Below, piece after piece: positions 1-17,138 of a stretch of 64,000 nt of DNA. The notes below the pieces were generated by a model. That model was not told the origin of the DNA, made no database searches, and saw nothing but the letters and a program-made list of their open reading frames with translations. The DNA is from CAXXXW01 sp963665555. Its GTDB lineage: Bacteria > Pseudomonadota > Alphaproteobacteria > Thalassobaculales > Thalassobaculaceae. The DNA lies in assembly GCA_963665555.2 (NCBI GenBank), contig OY762308.1, positions 2,666,001 to 2,730,000 of the forward strand, written 5' to 3'. How positions within the stretch are numbered: the stretch's first letter is position 1; every line of letters begins with the position of its first letter. Made by a program: the position numbers and the translations under genes.

Positions 1-700
1 GCCACACGCCGGCGCGGCCCAGCAGGTCGAGCGCGCGGGCGAGGTTCCCGGTCTCGATCAGCGCCACGCGCTCCAGCGCGCCGGACGCCGCCTTGGCGAG
101 CGCGCCGTCGGCCGGCGGCGCGCCGCGCCCGCGCAGGACCACCGCCGCCGCGCCGTAGGCCGCCGCCGAGCGCGCGATCGCGCCCACGTTGTGCGGATCG
201 GTCACCAGGTCGAGGACGACCAGCAGCAGGTCCGGGACCTCCGCCGTCTCCTCCAGGAACGCCTCCAGCGGCGGGGCGCGGGGCGGGCGCGCCCACGCGG
301 CGACGCCCTGGTGGACCGCGCCGGGCGGGAGCGCGCGGGCGAAGTCGCGCGGCTCCATCGCCTCCGGCGCCGGGAGGGCGGCGCGGCGGCCGGGCGGAAG
401 CCGTTCGAGCATGGCGCGCAGCGCGCCCGCGCCGCCGCCGGCGCACAGCAGCCGCGCGATCCGCCGCTCCGGGTTGGCCAGCGCGGCCTCGACCGCGCGC
501 CGCCCCCAGATCGGCGACGCGCCGCCGTCGGACGGGCGGGCGGCCGGGCGGGCGGCCGGAGCCTCGCCGCCGCCGGCGGCCTTGTCCGCGGCCTTGCCCG
601 CGCCCTTGCCGGCCGGCCCGCGATCCGCCTTCGCGCCGCGCCCGCGCGCCGGCGGGCCGCCGGGGCCGGCGCGCCGGCGGTCAGGCTTGCCGCGCCGCAT
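1..700 (-). CDS. rlmB: 23S rRNA 2'-O-methyltransferase RlmB (TrmH/SPOUT family), 3' part outside window
   Basis: The gene starts at the ATG complementary to 698-700 and runs leftward off the window, so only about 233 residues are visible. They show a basic, Ala/Gly/Lys-rich tail (about 75 residues), a substrate-binding domain opening with IWGRRAVEAALANPERRI, and the first SPOUT motif LDLVTDPHNVGAIARSA near residues 157-175, then ALERVALIETGNLARALDLL. In this family that motif starts the knotted SAM-binding domain that methylates G2251 of 23S rRNA. It is divergent from the tRNA/tuf operon. RlmB is the best fit; another TrmH-family rRNA methyltransferase cannot be excluded without the C-terminus. 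Confidence 0.88.
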   Translation of the reverse strand, partial: MRRGKPDRRRAGPGGPPARGRGAKADRGPAGKGAGKAADKAAGGGEAPAARPAARPSDGGASPIWGRRAVEAALANPERRIARLLCAGGGAGALRAMLERLPPGRRAALPAPEAMEPRDFARALPPGAVHQGVAAWARPPRAPPLEAFLEETAEVPDLLLVVLDLVTDPHNVGAIARSAAAYGAAAVVLRGRGAPPADGALAKAASGALERVALIETGNLARALDLLGRAGVW

Positions 701-802
701 CGCCGCGCCCTTCCGGGGCCGTCCGGCCGTCCATCCGCCTCGCTCCCCCCTCCGGCCGGGAGGCGTCCCGGCGCGGCGCGATTTTGGCCGTCGTTTTCCG
801 TG

Positions 803-830
803 TTGACAATCGGGCGCGCATCGGCATATT
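803..830 (+). promoter_or_regulatory. Sigma70-type promoter of the tRNA-tuf operon
   Basis: A perfect -35 TTGACA (803-808) lies 16 nt before CATATT (825-830), a good -10 match in a locally A/T-rich patch. Transcription would start near 837, about 65 nt before tRNA-Tyr. It faces away from rlmB and is the only strong promoter seen ahead of the tRNA-tuf-secE-nusG block. Confidence 0.65.
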
Positions 831-901
831 GCGCGGACTTTCCGAACCCTTCGCCCGCCGGACCGCCTTTCGCGCGGCGGCGGATGGCGCGGAAAACCGG
901 C

Positions 902-986
902 GGTGGGGTGCCCGAGCGGTTAAAGGGGACGGGCTGTAAACCCGTTGGCTTCGCCTACGTTGGTTCGAATCCAACCCCCACCACCA
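902..986 (+). tRNA. tRNA-Tyr (anticodon GTA)
   Basis: The acceptor arm GGTGGGG (902-908) pairs with CCCCACC (976-982). The T arm is GTTGG/TTCGAAT/CCAAC, the anticodon loop reads CTGTAAA, and there is a long variable arm as in class II tRNAs. Discriminator A is followed by an encoded CCA (984-986). First gene of the tRNA-tuf transcript. Confidence 0.96.
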
Positions 987-1093
987 CGGAAGGCCGGCCG
1001 GGGCGGACTCTGTCCGCGCCGCCGGAACGGAAATGGCCCGGTCCGGGCCGGCCCCGCGCCGGTCCGACGGCCGGGGCGCGCGGCGGTGGCTCG

Positions 1094-1167
1094 GCGGGCG
1101 TAGCTCAATGGCAGAGCAGCAGCCTTCCAAGCTGAATACGAGGGTTCGATTCCCTTCGCCCGCTCCA
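1094..1167 (+). tRNA. tRNA-Gly (anticodon TCC)
   Basis: GCGGGCG (1094-1100) pairs with CGCCCGC (1157-1163). The anticodon loop is CTTCCAA and the T loop is TTCGATT. Discriminator T is followed by encoded CCA. It lies between tRNA-Tyr and tuf, the same order as tyrU-glyT-tufB in enterobacteria. Confidence 0.96.
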
Positions 1168-1279
1168 CCGCGCCCCGCCGCCGACCGCGACCGGGCCGGC
1201 AAACGCGTGGCGCGCCGGCGCCCTGGGTTCGCGCCGGGGCGCCCGGCTGGATTACGACTCGGTCCGGATGGGGACGACG

Positions 1280-2470
<1,191 letters not shown>

Positions 2471-2512
2471 GGGGTCGCGGAACGGCCGGGCCGCGCGGCC
2501 CGGCGAGGCGGA

Positions 2513-2588
2513 AGGAGTGTAGCTCAATTGGTAGAGCACCGGTCTCCAAAACCGGGGGTTGCGGGTTCGATCCCTGCCACTCCTGCCA
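2513..2588 (+). tRNA. tRNA-Trp (anticodon CCA)
   Basis: AGGAGTG (2513-2519) pairs with CACTCCT (2578-2584). The anticodon loop is CTCCAAA (anticodon CCA) and the T loop TTCGATC. Discriminator G is followed by encoded CCA (2586-2588). It sits in the tuf-secE spacer, its usual place in alphaproteobacteria. Confidence 0.96.
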
Positions 2589-2627
2589 TCCCCTTCTCTC
2601 TCCCGGGCGCGGCCCGAACGGAACGAC

Positions 2628-2825
2628 ATGGCTAAAACCTCGCCAGCGCAATTCGTCCGGCAGGTCCGGCAGGAAGTGGCCCGGGTCACCTGGTCCAGCC
2701 GCAAGGAGACCGGCATCGGGACGCTCATGGTCTTCATCATGGTGTTCCTGGCCGCCGTGTTCTTCTTCCTCGTGGACATGGCCCTGTCCTGGGGCGTGCA
2801 GTTCGTGCTCGGGTTGGGAGGCTGA
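2628..2825 (+). CDS. secE: Protein translocase subunit SecE
   Basis: A 65-residue protein starting MAKTSPAQFVRQVRQEVARV, in the short single-helix form of SecE. An amphipathic segment (residues ~8-28, containing RVTWSSRKET) leads into one membrane helix (~30-60, TLMVFIMVFLAAVFFFLVDM). In the SecYEG channel it clamps the two halves of SecY. The start was chosen at ATG 2628 because upstream in-frame codons lie inside tRNA-Trp. nusG follows after 5 nt, the near-universal secE-nusG pair. Confidence 0.95.
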   Translation: MAKTSPAQFVRQVRQEVARVTWSSRKETGIGTLMVFIMVFLAAVFFFLVDMALSWGVQFVLGLGG

Positions 2826-2830
2826 GGCCG

Positions 2831-3361
2831 ATGGCCAGCCGGTGGTACGTCGTCCATGTCTATTCGGGCTTCGAGAAGAAGGTCGCCCAGAGCCTGCGCG
2901 AGCAGGCCAAGGCGCAGGACATGGAGGACCTGATCGAGGAAGTGCTCGTGCCGACGGAGGAGGTGATCGAGATGCGCCGCGGCGCCAAGGTCAGCGCCGA
3001 GCGCAAGTTCTTCCCCGGCTACGTGCTGGTCAGGATGGAGATGACCGACCAGAGCTGGCACCTGGTGCAGGAGCAGCCGAAGGTCACCGGCTTCCTCGGC
3101 GGCAAGGGCAAGCCGGCGGCGCTGACGGAGGGCGAGGCGGCGCGGATCATCCGGCAGGTCCAGGAGGGCGTGGAGCGGCCGCGGCCCAGGATCACCTTCG
3201 AGATCGGCGAGCAGGTGCGCGTCGCCGACGGCCCGTTCTCGTCCTTCAACGGCTATGTCGAGGACGTGGACGAGGAAAAGGCCCGGCTCAAGGTCGCGGT
3301 GTCGATCTTCGGCCGGTCGACGCCGGTCGACCTGGAGTACGGCCAGGTCGAGAAGATGTGA
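2831..3361 (+). CDS. nusG: Transcription termination/antitermination protein NusG
   Basis: 176 residues. The N-terminal NGN domain opens MASRWYVVHVYSGFEKKVAQ and includes FFPGYVLVRMEM. The C-terminal KOW domain (about 125-176) carries GEQVRVADGPFSSFNG. NusG binds the RNA polymerase clamp and links it to Rho or to ribosomal S10. It lies 5 nt after secE and ahead of rplK, as in the standard operon. Confidence 0.97.
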   Translation: MASRWYVVHVYSGFEKKVAQSLREQAKAQDMEDLIEEVLVPTEEVIEMRRGAKVSAERKFFPGYVLVRMEMTDQSWHLVQEQPKVTGFLGGKGKPAALTEGEAARIIRQVQEGVERPRPRITFEIGEQVRVADGPFSSFNGYVEDVDEEKARLKVAVSIFGRSTPVDLEYGQVEKM

Positions 3362-3412
3362 GGGTCCGGTCCCGGCGGCGCGCCGGGCCGGAGAGCGGGG
3401 GACAAACGGGGC

Positions 3413-3853
3413 ATGGCCAAGAAAGTCGCGGGCACGATCAAGCTGGAAATCCCGGCGGGGCAGGCCAACCCCTCGCCGCCGGTCGGCCCGGCGCTGGGAC
3501 AGCGCGGGCTGAACATCATGGAGTTCTGCAAGCAGTTCAACGCGCACACACAGGCGCTGGAGCAGGGGATGCCGATCCCGGTGGTGATCACCGCCTACGC
3601 GGACCGCACCTTCTCCTTCGTCACCAAGACGCCGCCGGCCAGCTACCTGATCCGCAAGGCGGCGGGGCTGGACAAGGGGGCGGCCGCGCCGGGCCGGGAG
3701 ACCGCCGGCGCCATCACGCGCGCCCAGGCGCGGGAGATCGCGGAGGCCAAGATGGCGGACTTGAACGCGATCGACCTCGACGGCGCGACGGCGATGATCG
3801 CGGGGTCCGCCCGCTCGATGGGCATCGAAGTCAGGGAGCAGGGCGATGGCTAG
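3413..3853 (+). CDS. rplK: 50S ribosomal protein L11
   Basis: 146 residues beginning MAKKVAGTIKLEIPAGQANP, followed by PPVGPALGQRGLNIMEFCKQ, the proline-rich factor-binding domain. The rRNA-binding C-terminal domain contains PPASYLIRKAAGL and ends IEVREQGDG. L11 forms the GTPase-associated stalk base with 23S rRNA helices 43-44. Its end overlaps the start of rplA by 8 nt, implying coupled translation. Confidence 0.97.
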   Translation: MAKKVAGTIKLEIPAGQANPSPPVGPALGQRGLNIMEFCKQFNAHTQALEQGMPIPVVITAYADRTFSFVTKTPPASYLIRKAAGLDKGAAAPGRETAGAITRAQAREIAEAKMADLNAIDLDGATAMIAGSARSMGIEVREQGDG

Positions 3854-4547
3854 GAAGGGCAAGAAGCTGATCGAGTCGTACAAGGGCATCGACCGCCAGG
3901 CGCTGGTCCCGCTGCCCGACGCGCTGCGGACGGTGAAGGCGAAGGCGGCCGGGAGCAAGTTCGACCAGACGGTCGAGATTTCGATGAACCTCGGCGTCGA
4001 TCCGCGCCACGCCGACCAGATGGTGCGCGGCGTCGCCGCGCTGCCGCACGGCACCGGCAAGACCGTGCGGGTCGCCGTCTTCGCGCGCGACGCCAAGGCG
4101 GAGGAGGCGCGCGAGGCCGGCGCCGACATCGTGGGCGCGGAGGACCTGATGCGGGAGGTCCAGGACGGCAAGCTCGATTTCGACCGGGCCATCGCCACGC
4201 CGGACATGATGGCGGTGGTCGGCCGGCTCGGCCGCATCCTCGGCCCGCGCGGCCTGATGCCGAACCCGAAGCTCGGCACCGTCACGCAGGACGTCGCCGG
4301 CGCGGTGCGCGCGGCCAAGGCCGGCCAGGTCAACTTCCGGGTCGAGCGGGCCGGCATCGTCCACGGGGGCATCGGCAAGGCGAGCTTCCCGGAGGAGCAC
4401 CTGCTGGAGAACGCGACCGCCTTCGTCGAGGCGGTCCGCCGGGCCAAGCCGGCCGGCGCCAAGGGCACCTACATCAGGCGCGTCGCGGTGAGCGCGACCC
4501 AGGGGCCGGGCGTGCGGGTCGAACCCTCGGCGATCGGGGCGGCCTGA
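3846..4547 (+). CDS. rplA: 50S ribosomal protein L1
   Basis: 233 residues. Domain I motifs include FDQTVEISMNLGVDPRHADQ; domain II holds GRLGRILGPRGLMPNPKLGT, the L1 signature; the C-terminal domain I return is VRRAKPAGAKGTYIRRVAVS. L1 binds 23S rRNA at the L1 stalk, and in many bacteria represses its own L11-L1 mRNA. The start overlaps rplK by 8 nt, consistent with translational coupling of the pair. Confidence 0.97.
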   Translation: MARKGKKLIESYKGIDRQALVPLPDALRTVKAKAAGSKFDQTVEISMNLGVDPRHADQMVRGVAALPHGTGKTVRVAVFARDAKAEEAREAGADIVGAEDLMREVQDGKLDFDRAIATPDMMAVVGRLGRILGPRGLMPNPKLGTVTQDVAGAVRAAKAGQVNFRVERAGIVHGGIGKASFPEEHLLENATAFVEAVRRAKPAGAKGTYIRRVAVSATQGPGVRVEPSAIGAA

Positions 4548-4602
4548 CGCCGCCCGGCGCCGCGCAACGAATTCGGCGCGCCGTCCGCGGCGCGCCGGAA
4601 GG

Positions 4603-4842
4603 GGCCGGCCCCGGCCGGCCCCGCCTGTCCGAGACCGCAGGCGCCGCCGGAAGGCGGCTTAAACGCTCCCCGACGCGGGGGCGGCCCGCGCAGACGGGGG
4701 AACGGACGGAAGGCCGGCGCGCCCGGCCGCCCGCTCGAACTTCCGGGACAGGGAGCCGCGCCGCCGGCGCCCGCCGGCGGCGATCGTCCAGAGGACCGGC
4801 GCCCGGAATGCCCGGCGCCGGTCGCGAAAACGGAGGGGATCG
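4603..4842 (+). promoter_or_regulatory. L10 leader (ribosomal protein autoregulatory mRNA structure) with downstream hairpin
   Basis: The rplA-rplJ gap of 295 nt holds the L10-leader core: CCTGTCCGAGACCGCAGG (4624-4641), then a GCCGCC/GGCGGC stem with CTTAAACG, then CCGCGCAGACGG (about 4686-4697). By family knowledge the L10(L12)4 complex binds this kink-turn RNA and represses rplJ-rplL. A hairpin (ACCGGCGCC 4795-4803 with GGCGCCGGT 4814-4822) lies just before the rplJ Shine-Dalgarno and could attenuate or mask it; that role is inferred. Confidence 0.75.
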
Positions 4843-5385
4843 GTGAACCGAACGGAAAAGGTCGAGCTGGTCGAATCGCTTCGTGGCGCCTTCTCGGAGA
4901 CCGCGGTCGTCGTGGTCACCCGGCAGGTCGGCATGACCGTCGCGGAGGTCGAGGACCTGCGCGCCGTCATGCGCGAGGCGGGGACCGGCTACAAGGTGAC
5001 CAAGAACCGGCTCGCCCGACTCGCCCTCGAGGGCACGCAATACGAGGGGCTTCGCTCCGTCTTCGAGGGGCCGACGGCGATCGCGACGTCGGCGGACCCG
5101 GTGGCGACGGCGAAGGCCGCCGTGGCCTACGCCAACAGGAACGTCAAGTTCAGCATCGTGGCGGGCGCCATCGGGAGCTCCATGCTCTCGCCGGCGGAAG
5201 TGAAGACGCTGTCCGAGCTTCCCTCGATCGACGAGTTGCGGTCCAGGCTGGTCGGCCTGCTGCAGGCCCCGCTCGCCAGGCTGGCGGGCGTGCTGCCGAA
5301 GCCGGCCGAGAACCTGGCGCGCCTCGTCCCCGAACCCGGCGCCAGGGTGGCGCGGGCGTTCGCCGCGCGCGGCCGCGAGGAGTGA
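4843..5385 (+). CDS. rplJ: 50S ribosomal protein L10
   Basis: 180 residues from a GTG start (4843) preceded by GGAGGGG. The sequence MNRTEKVELVESLRGAFSET, then VTVAEVEDLR-type and TGYKVTKNRLARLALEGT segments, matches the globular rRNA-binding domain; the C-terminal helix that binds L7/L12 dimers follows LLQAPLARLAGVL. L10 anchors the L12 stalk. It lies directly below the L10 leader and 65 nt before rplL. Confidence 0.96.
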   Translation: MNRTEKVELVESLRGAFSETAVVVVTRQVGMTVAEVEDLRAVMREAGTGYKVTKNRLARLALEGTQYEGLRSVFEGPTAIATSADPVATAKAAVAYANRNVKFSIVAGAIGSSMLSPAEVKTLSELPSIDELRSRLVGLLQAPLARLAGVLPKPAENLARLVPEPGARVARAFAARGREE

Positions 5386-5450
5386 GACGGGAGGGCCGTT
5401 CGCCCGGAACGGCGCTCGAAACCGGATGTTCGAACGTGGAGAGGAACGAA

Positions 5451-5834
5451 ATGGCCGATTTGGAGAAACTTGTCGACGAGCTTTCGGGCCTGACCGTCCT
5501 GGAGGCGGCCGAGCTTTCGAAGATGCTCGAGGAGAAATGGGGCGTGTCGGCCGCGGTCGCCGCGCCCATGGCGATGGCCATGCCGGCCGCCGCCGCCGAC
5601 GCCGCGCCCGCGGCCGAGGAGCAGACCGAGTTCGACGTGGTGCTCGCCTCCTTCGGCGAGAAGAAGATCAACGTCATCAAGGAGGTCCGCGCCCTCACCG
5701 GCCTGGGCCTGAAGGAGGCCAAGGACCTGGTCGAGGCCGCGCCCAAGCCGATCAAGGAGGCGGTCGGCAAGGACGAGGCCGACCAGATCAAGAAGAAGCT
5801 GGAGGACGCCGGCGGAACGGTCGAGTTGAGGTAG
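5451..5834 (+). CDS. rplL: 50S ribosomal protein L7/L12
   Basis: 127 residues starting MADLEKLVDELSGLTVLEAA (dimerisation domain), an Ala-rich hinge (about residues 37-53), and the factor-binding C-terminal domain EFDVVLASFGEKKINVIKEV ending GGTVELR. L12 recruits and stimulates translational GTPases. The ATG at 5451 follows GAGAGGAACGAA. An attenuator-like hairpin follows 18 nt after the stop. Confidence 0.97.
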   Translation: MADLEKLVDELSGLTVLEAAELSKMLEEKWGVSAAVAAPMAMAMPAAAADAAPAAEEQTEFDVVLASFGEKKINVIKEVRALTGLGLKEAKDLVEAAPKPIKEAVGKDEADQIKKKLEDAGGTVELR

Positions 5835-5852
5835 CGCCGCCCGGCGCGCGAG

Positions 5853-5885
5853 GCCCGGCGCGGCCGCCAGGCGGCCGCGCCGGGC
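5853..5885 (+). terminator. Attenuator-like hairpin between rplL and rpoB
   Basis: A perfect 15-bp GC stem (5853-5867 with 5871-5885) closes on a 3-nt loop. No U-run follows, so full termination is doubtful. Enterobacteria have a partial terminator/attenuator at this same position that lowers rpoBC relative to ribosomal proteins; a similar role here is inferred. Confidence 0.6.
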
Positions 5886-5948
5886 GCCGCCTTCGCGCCG
5901 GCCGGGCGTCCGGCCCGCGCGCGTGCAAAGCGAAAACGAGGTTCGACG

Positions 5949-10133
<4,185 letters not shown>

Positions 10134-10264
10134 CCCCCGGGGGCCGGGCCGCCGGGGAAACATCGAACGGACGCGCCGCCGGGGCCGGGCCGCCCCGGCG
10201 CCGCGCGGCGAAGGGAAGCGTTCAACGGCCGGACCGGCGGTCCGGCGACGCGGGGAGACGCTCG

Positions 10265-14458
<4,194 letters not shown>

Positions 14459-14468
14459 CCCCGGCGTC

Positions 14469-14505
14469 CCCCGCCCTCGCGCCCCCCGGGGCCGCGAGGG
14501 CGGGG
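14469..14505 (+). terminator. Hairpin terminator after rpoC
   Basis: A perfect 13-bp stem (14469-14481 with 14493-14505) and an 11-nt loop start 10 nt after the rpoC stop. No U-tract follows, as is common in GC-rich genomes. It marks the probable 3' end of the operon. Confidence 0.6.
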
Positions 14506-14598
14506 CGCTCCGGCGACGGCGCGTTCGCCGGTTGACGCCGGAGCGGGCCGGCCGCAAACTCGCCTCCGCGAACGGAACGGATACGGGACAGGCGCGGC

Positions 14599-15924
14599 AT
14601 GGCGGCGAACCGTCTGTATTTCGGGGATTGCCTCGACATCATGCGCGAGGATCTGCCGGACGGCTGCGCGGACCTCATCTATCTCGACCCGCCCTTCAAC
14701 TCCAAGCGCATCTACAACGCCTTCATGGGCGGCGCGCAATGGGTCGCGTTCGACGACACCTGGCGCTGGCACGAGGCCATCGACGACTTCCACGAGACCG
14801 CCGGCGACGTGGCGCTCGCCGGAACCATGGAGGGGCTGCGGAGCATCCTGGGCGAGGGGGCGAACCTCGCCTACCTCTCCTACATGGCGAACCGGCTGCG
14901 CGAATGCCGCCGCGTCCTGTCCGAAACCGGGTCGATCTACCTCCACTGCGACCCCACGATGAGCCACTACCTCAAGGTGGTCATGGACGGCGTGTTCGGC
15001 CAGCCGATGCAAAACGAGTTCATCTGGTACTATTCGGGCGGCGGCGCGTCGAAGCGGCGGTGGGCCAGGAAACACGATGTCCTGCTTTTCTACGCCAAGG
15101 GCAAGCGGTGGACCTTCAACGCCGACGCGGTTCGCGAACCCCACAAATGGACGGCCGGGCAAAGGCGGGCCGACGGTTCGGAGCGGGACTACGGGCGCGG
15201 CAAGCTGCCCGACGATGTTTGGGAGCGCCATTCCATCATGCCGTGGTCGAAGGAGCGGCTGGGCTACCCCACCCAGAAGCCGCTCGCCCTGCTCGACCGG
15301 CTCGTGAAGGCGTCCTCGAATCCGGGCGACACGGTGCTCGACCCGTTCTGCGGCTGCGGCACGACGCTTCACGCGGCGCAGGCCCTGGGCCGGCGCTGGA
15401 TCGGCATCGACATCTCCGTCAACGCCTGCAAGGTCATCGAAAAGCGGTTGACCGGCCATTTCGACAGCGTGTGGGACGAGGTGGAATTCGTCGGGATGCC
15501 GAAGACCGTGGCCGACGCCCATACGCTCGCGGCGCTCGACAAGTTCCGGTTCGAGCGCTGGGCGGCCGCCCTGGTGGACGGGATCGAGCCGAACGCGCGC
15601 CAGCGCGGCGACCGGGGCATCGACGGTCGCGGACGCATTCCCATCCGCAAGGGGACATTCGTGGACGTGGTCTCGCAGGTCAAGGGCGGGGGCACGGGTC
15701 CCGGAGACGTGCGCGCCTTCGACACCGCGCGCCGCCAGGCCGGCGCCGAAATCGGCGTTTTCGTCTGTTTCGAGGACAGGGTTACGCAAGGGATGCGGGA
15801 CACCGCCGCCGGCGCGGGCCGTTTCATGGGCGTTCCGGCGATCCAGATATACACCGTCGAGGACTACTTCGCCGGTCGGGCGCCGAGGATGCCCGGCCCG
15901 GCCGGCGGGCGCGAAAGGGCTTGA
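14599..15924 (+). CDS. Beta-class DNA methyltransferase fused to a restriction-endonuclease-like (Mrr/PD-D/ExK type) domain
   Basis: 441 residues. The methyltransferase part has the target-base motif first, DPPF (residues 30-33), then the SAM-binding motif DPFCGCGTT (about 247-255) after a YPTQKPLALLDRLV block; this order defines the beta class (N6-adenine or N4-cytosine). Other matching pieces are SIYLHCDPTMSHYLKVVMDG and HDVLLFYAKG. The last ~125 residues add RFERWAAALVDG, GDRGIDGRG and VVSQVKGGG, which resemble the D...QxK core of Mrr-type nucleases. No separate restriction or specificity gene is adjacent. A single-chain modification-plus-cleavage enzyme is inferred; an inactive, merely DNA-binding tail is also possible. 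Confidence 0.82.
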   Translation: MAANRLYFGDCLDIMREDLPDGCADLIYLDPPFNSKRIYNAFMGGAQWVAFDDTWRWHEAIDDFHETAGDVALAGTMEGLRSILGEGANLAYLSYMANRLRECRRVLSETGSIYLHCDPTMSHYLKVVMDGVFGQPMQNEFIWYYSGGGASKRRWARKHDVLLFYAKGKRWTFNADAVREPHKWTAGQRRADGSERDYGRGKLPDDVWERHSIMPWSKERLGYPTQKPLALLDRLVKASSNPGDTVLDPFCGCGTTLHAAQALGRRWIGIDISVNACKVIEKRLTGHFDSVWDEVEFVGMPKTVADAHTLAALDKFRFERWAAALVDGIEPNARQRGDRGIDGRGRIPIRKGTFVDVVSQVKGGGTGPGDVRAFDTARRQAGAEIGVFVCFEDRVTQGMRDTAAGAGRFMGVPAIQIYTVEDYFAGRAPRMPGPAGGRERA

Positions 15925-15956
15925 CCGGGGGCGCGTTCGGATGTTCATGGGCGCGC

Positions 15957-17138
15957 ATGTCGAACCCCCGCGCGTTTCCTCCCGAAGCCGACGCCGAGCT
16001 CTCCGCGCCCGCGCCGTCGCCGGCGTTGATCGCGGTCGAGCGGGCGATCTCCGACCTGCGCCGGGGCGGCATGGTGGTCCTGCGCGACGCCGAGCGCCGC
16101 GCCGCCATCGTCGCCCAGGCCGCCGAGATGACGACCGCCGAGGGGCTGCGGACGCTGCAGAAGCTGACCGGCTCGCAGCCGACCGTCGCGGTCACGCGCA
16201 ACCGCGTCGCCGCGCTCCGGCCGAGCGCCGCCGCCGCCAGCGTGCAGAGCCTGATCCCGCCGACCGGCAGCGACGTCGCGTGGCTGCGCCGCTTCGTCGA
16301 CCCCACCTTCCGGGGCGGCGGCGAACCGGACGCGGGCGAGGGCTTCGAGCGGCTCTCGGCGATCCCGGAGCGCGAGGGCGGGCTGGCCCACACGGCGGTG
16401 CGGCTGGCGAAATACGCCCGCCTGCTGCCGGCCGCGCTGTTCGCCCGCGCCTCCGCGCCCGAAGTCGAGCGGATCGCGGGCTGGAGCCGCGACATGGGGC
16501 TGATCCTGGTCGAGTCCGCCCATGTCCTGGCCTTCCCGGCGCTGCGCGCGCGCCGCCTCACCCGCGCGGCCGAGGCCGAGGTGCCGCTGGCCGACGCCGA
16601 GAAGGCGCGCCTGGTCGCCTTCCGGCCGCTCGACGGCGGCGAGGAGCATGTCGCGATCGTCGTCGGCGAGCCGGACTTTTCCCGCCCGGCGCCGGTGCGG
16701 CTGCACTCGCAATGCCTGACCGGCGACCTGCTGGGCAGCCTGCGCTGCGATTGCGGCGAGCAGCTGCGCGGCGCGATCCGGATCCTCGCGGCCGAGGGCG
16801 GCGGCGTCCTGGTCTACCTCGCGCAGGAGGGCCGCGACATCGGCCTGGTCAACAAGCTCCGGGCCTACGAATTGCAGGACCTGGGCGTGGACACCGTGGA
16901 CGCCAACGAGCAGCTCGGCTTCGAGGCGGACGAGCGCGTCTACGCCCCGGCGGCGGAAATCCTGCGCCAGCTCGGCGTGCGCGCGGTGCGCCTGCTGACC
17001 AACAACCCGGACAAGATGGCGCAACTCGCCGCCGCCGGGGTGGAGGTGACGGGCCGGATCGCCCATGTCTTCCCGCCGAACCGGCACAACGAACGCTATC
17101 TGCGCGCCAAGGCCGACCGGGCCGGGCACCTGTTTTGA
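15957..17138 (+). CDS. ribA: GTP cyclohydrolase II with degenerate RibB-like N-terminal domain
   Basis: 393 residues. The C-terminal half has the zinc site SQCLTGDLLGSLRCDCGEQL (three cysteines), YLAQEGRDIGLVNKLRAYEL and LLTNNPDKMAQL, the GTP cyclohydrolase II core that opens GTP to start riboflavin synthesis. The first ~200 residues begin AISDLRRGGMVVLRDAERRA, aligned with 3,4-dihydroxy-2-butanone-4-phosphate synthase but lacking its acidic DDEDRENEGD-type active-site loop, so that half looks catalytically dead. Start ATG 15957 is chosen after the previous stop; ends overlapping the next gene by 4 nt. Confidence 0.9.
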   Translation: MSNPRAFPPEADAELSAPAPSPALIAVERAISDLRRGGMVVLRDAERRAAIVAQAAEMTTAEGLRTLQKLTGSQPTVAVTRNRVAALRPSAAAASVQSLIPPTGSDVAWLRRFVDPTFRGGGEPDAGEGFERLSAIPEREGGLAHTAVRLAKYARLLPAALFARASAPEVERIAGWSRDMGLILVESAHVLAFPALRARRLTRAAEAEVPLADAEKARLVAFRPLDGGEEHVAIVVGEPDFSRPAPVRLHSQCLTGDLLGSLRCDCGEQLRGAIRILAAEGGGVLVYLAQEGRDIGLVNKLRAYELQDLGVDTVDANEQLGFEADERVYAPAAEILRQLGVRAVRLLTNNPDKMAQLAAAGVEVTGRIAHVFPPNRHNERYLRAKADRAGHLF

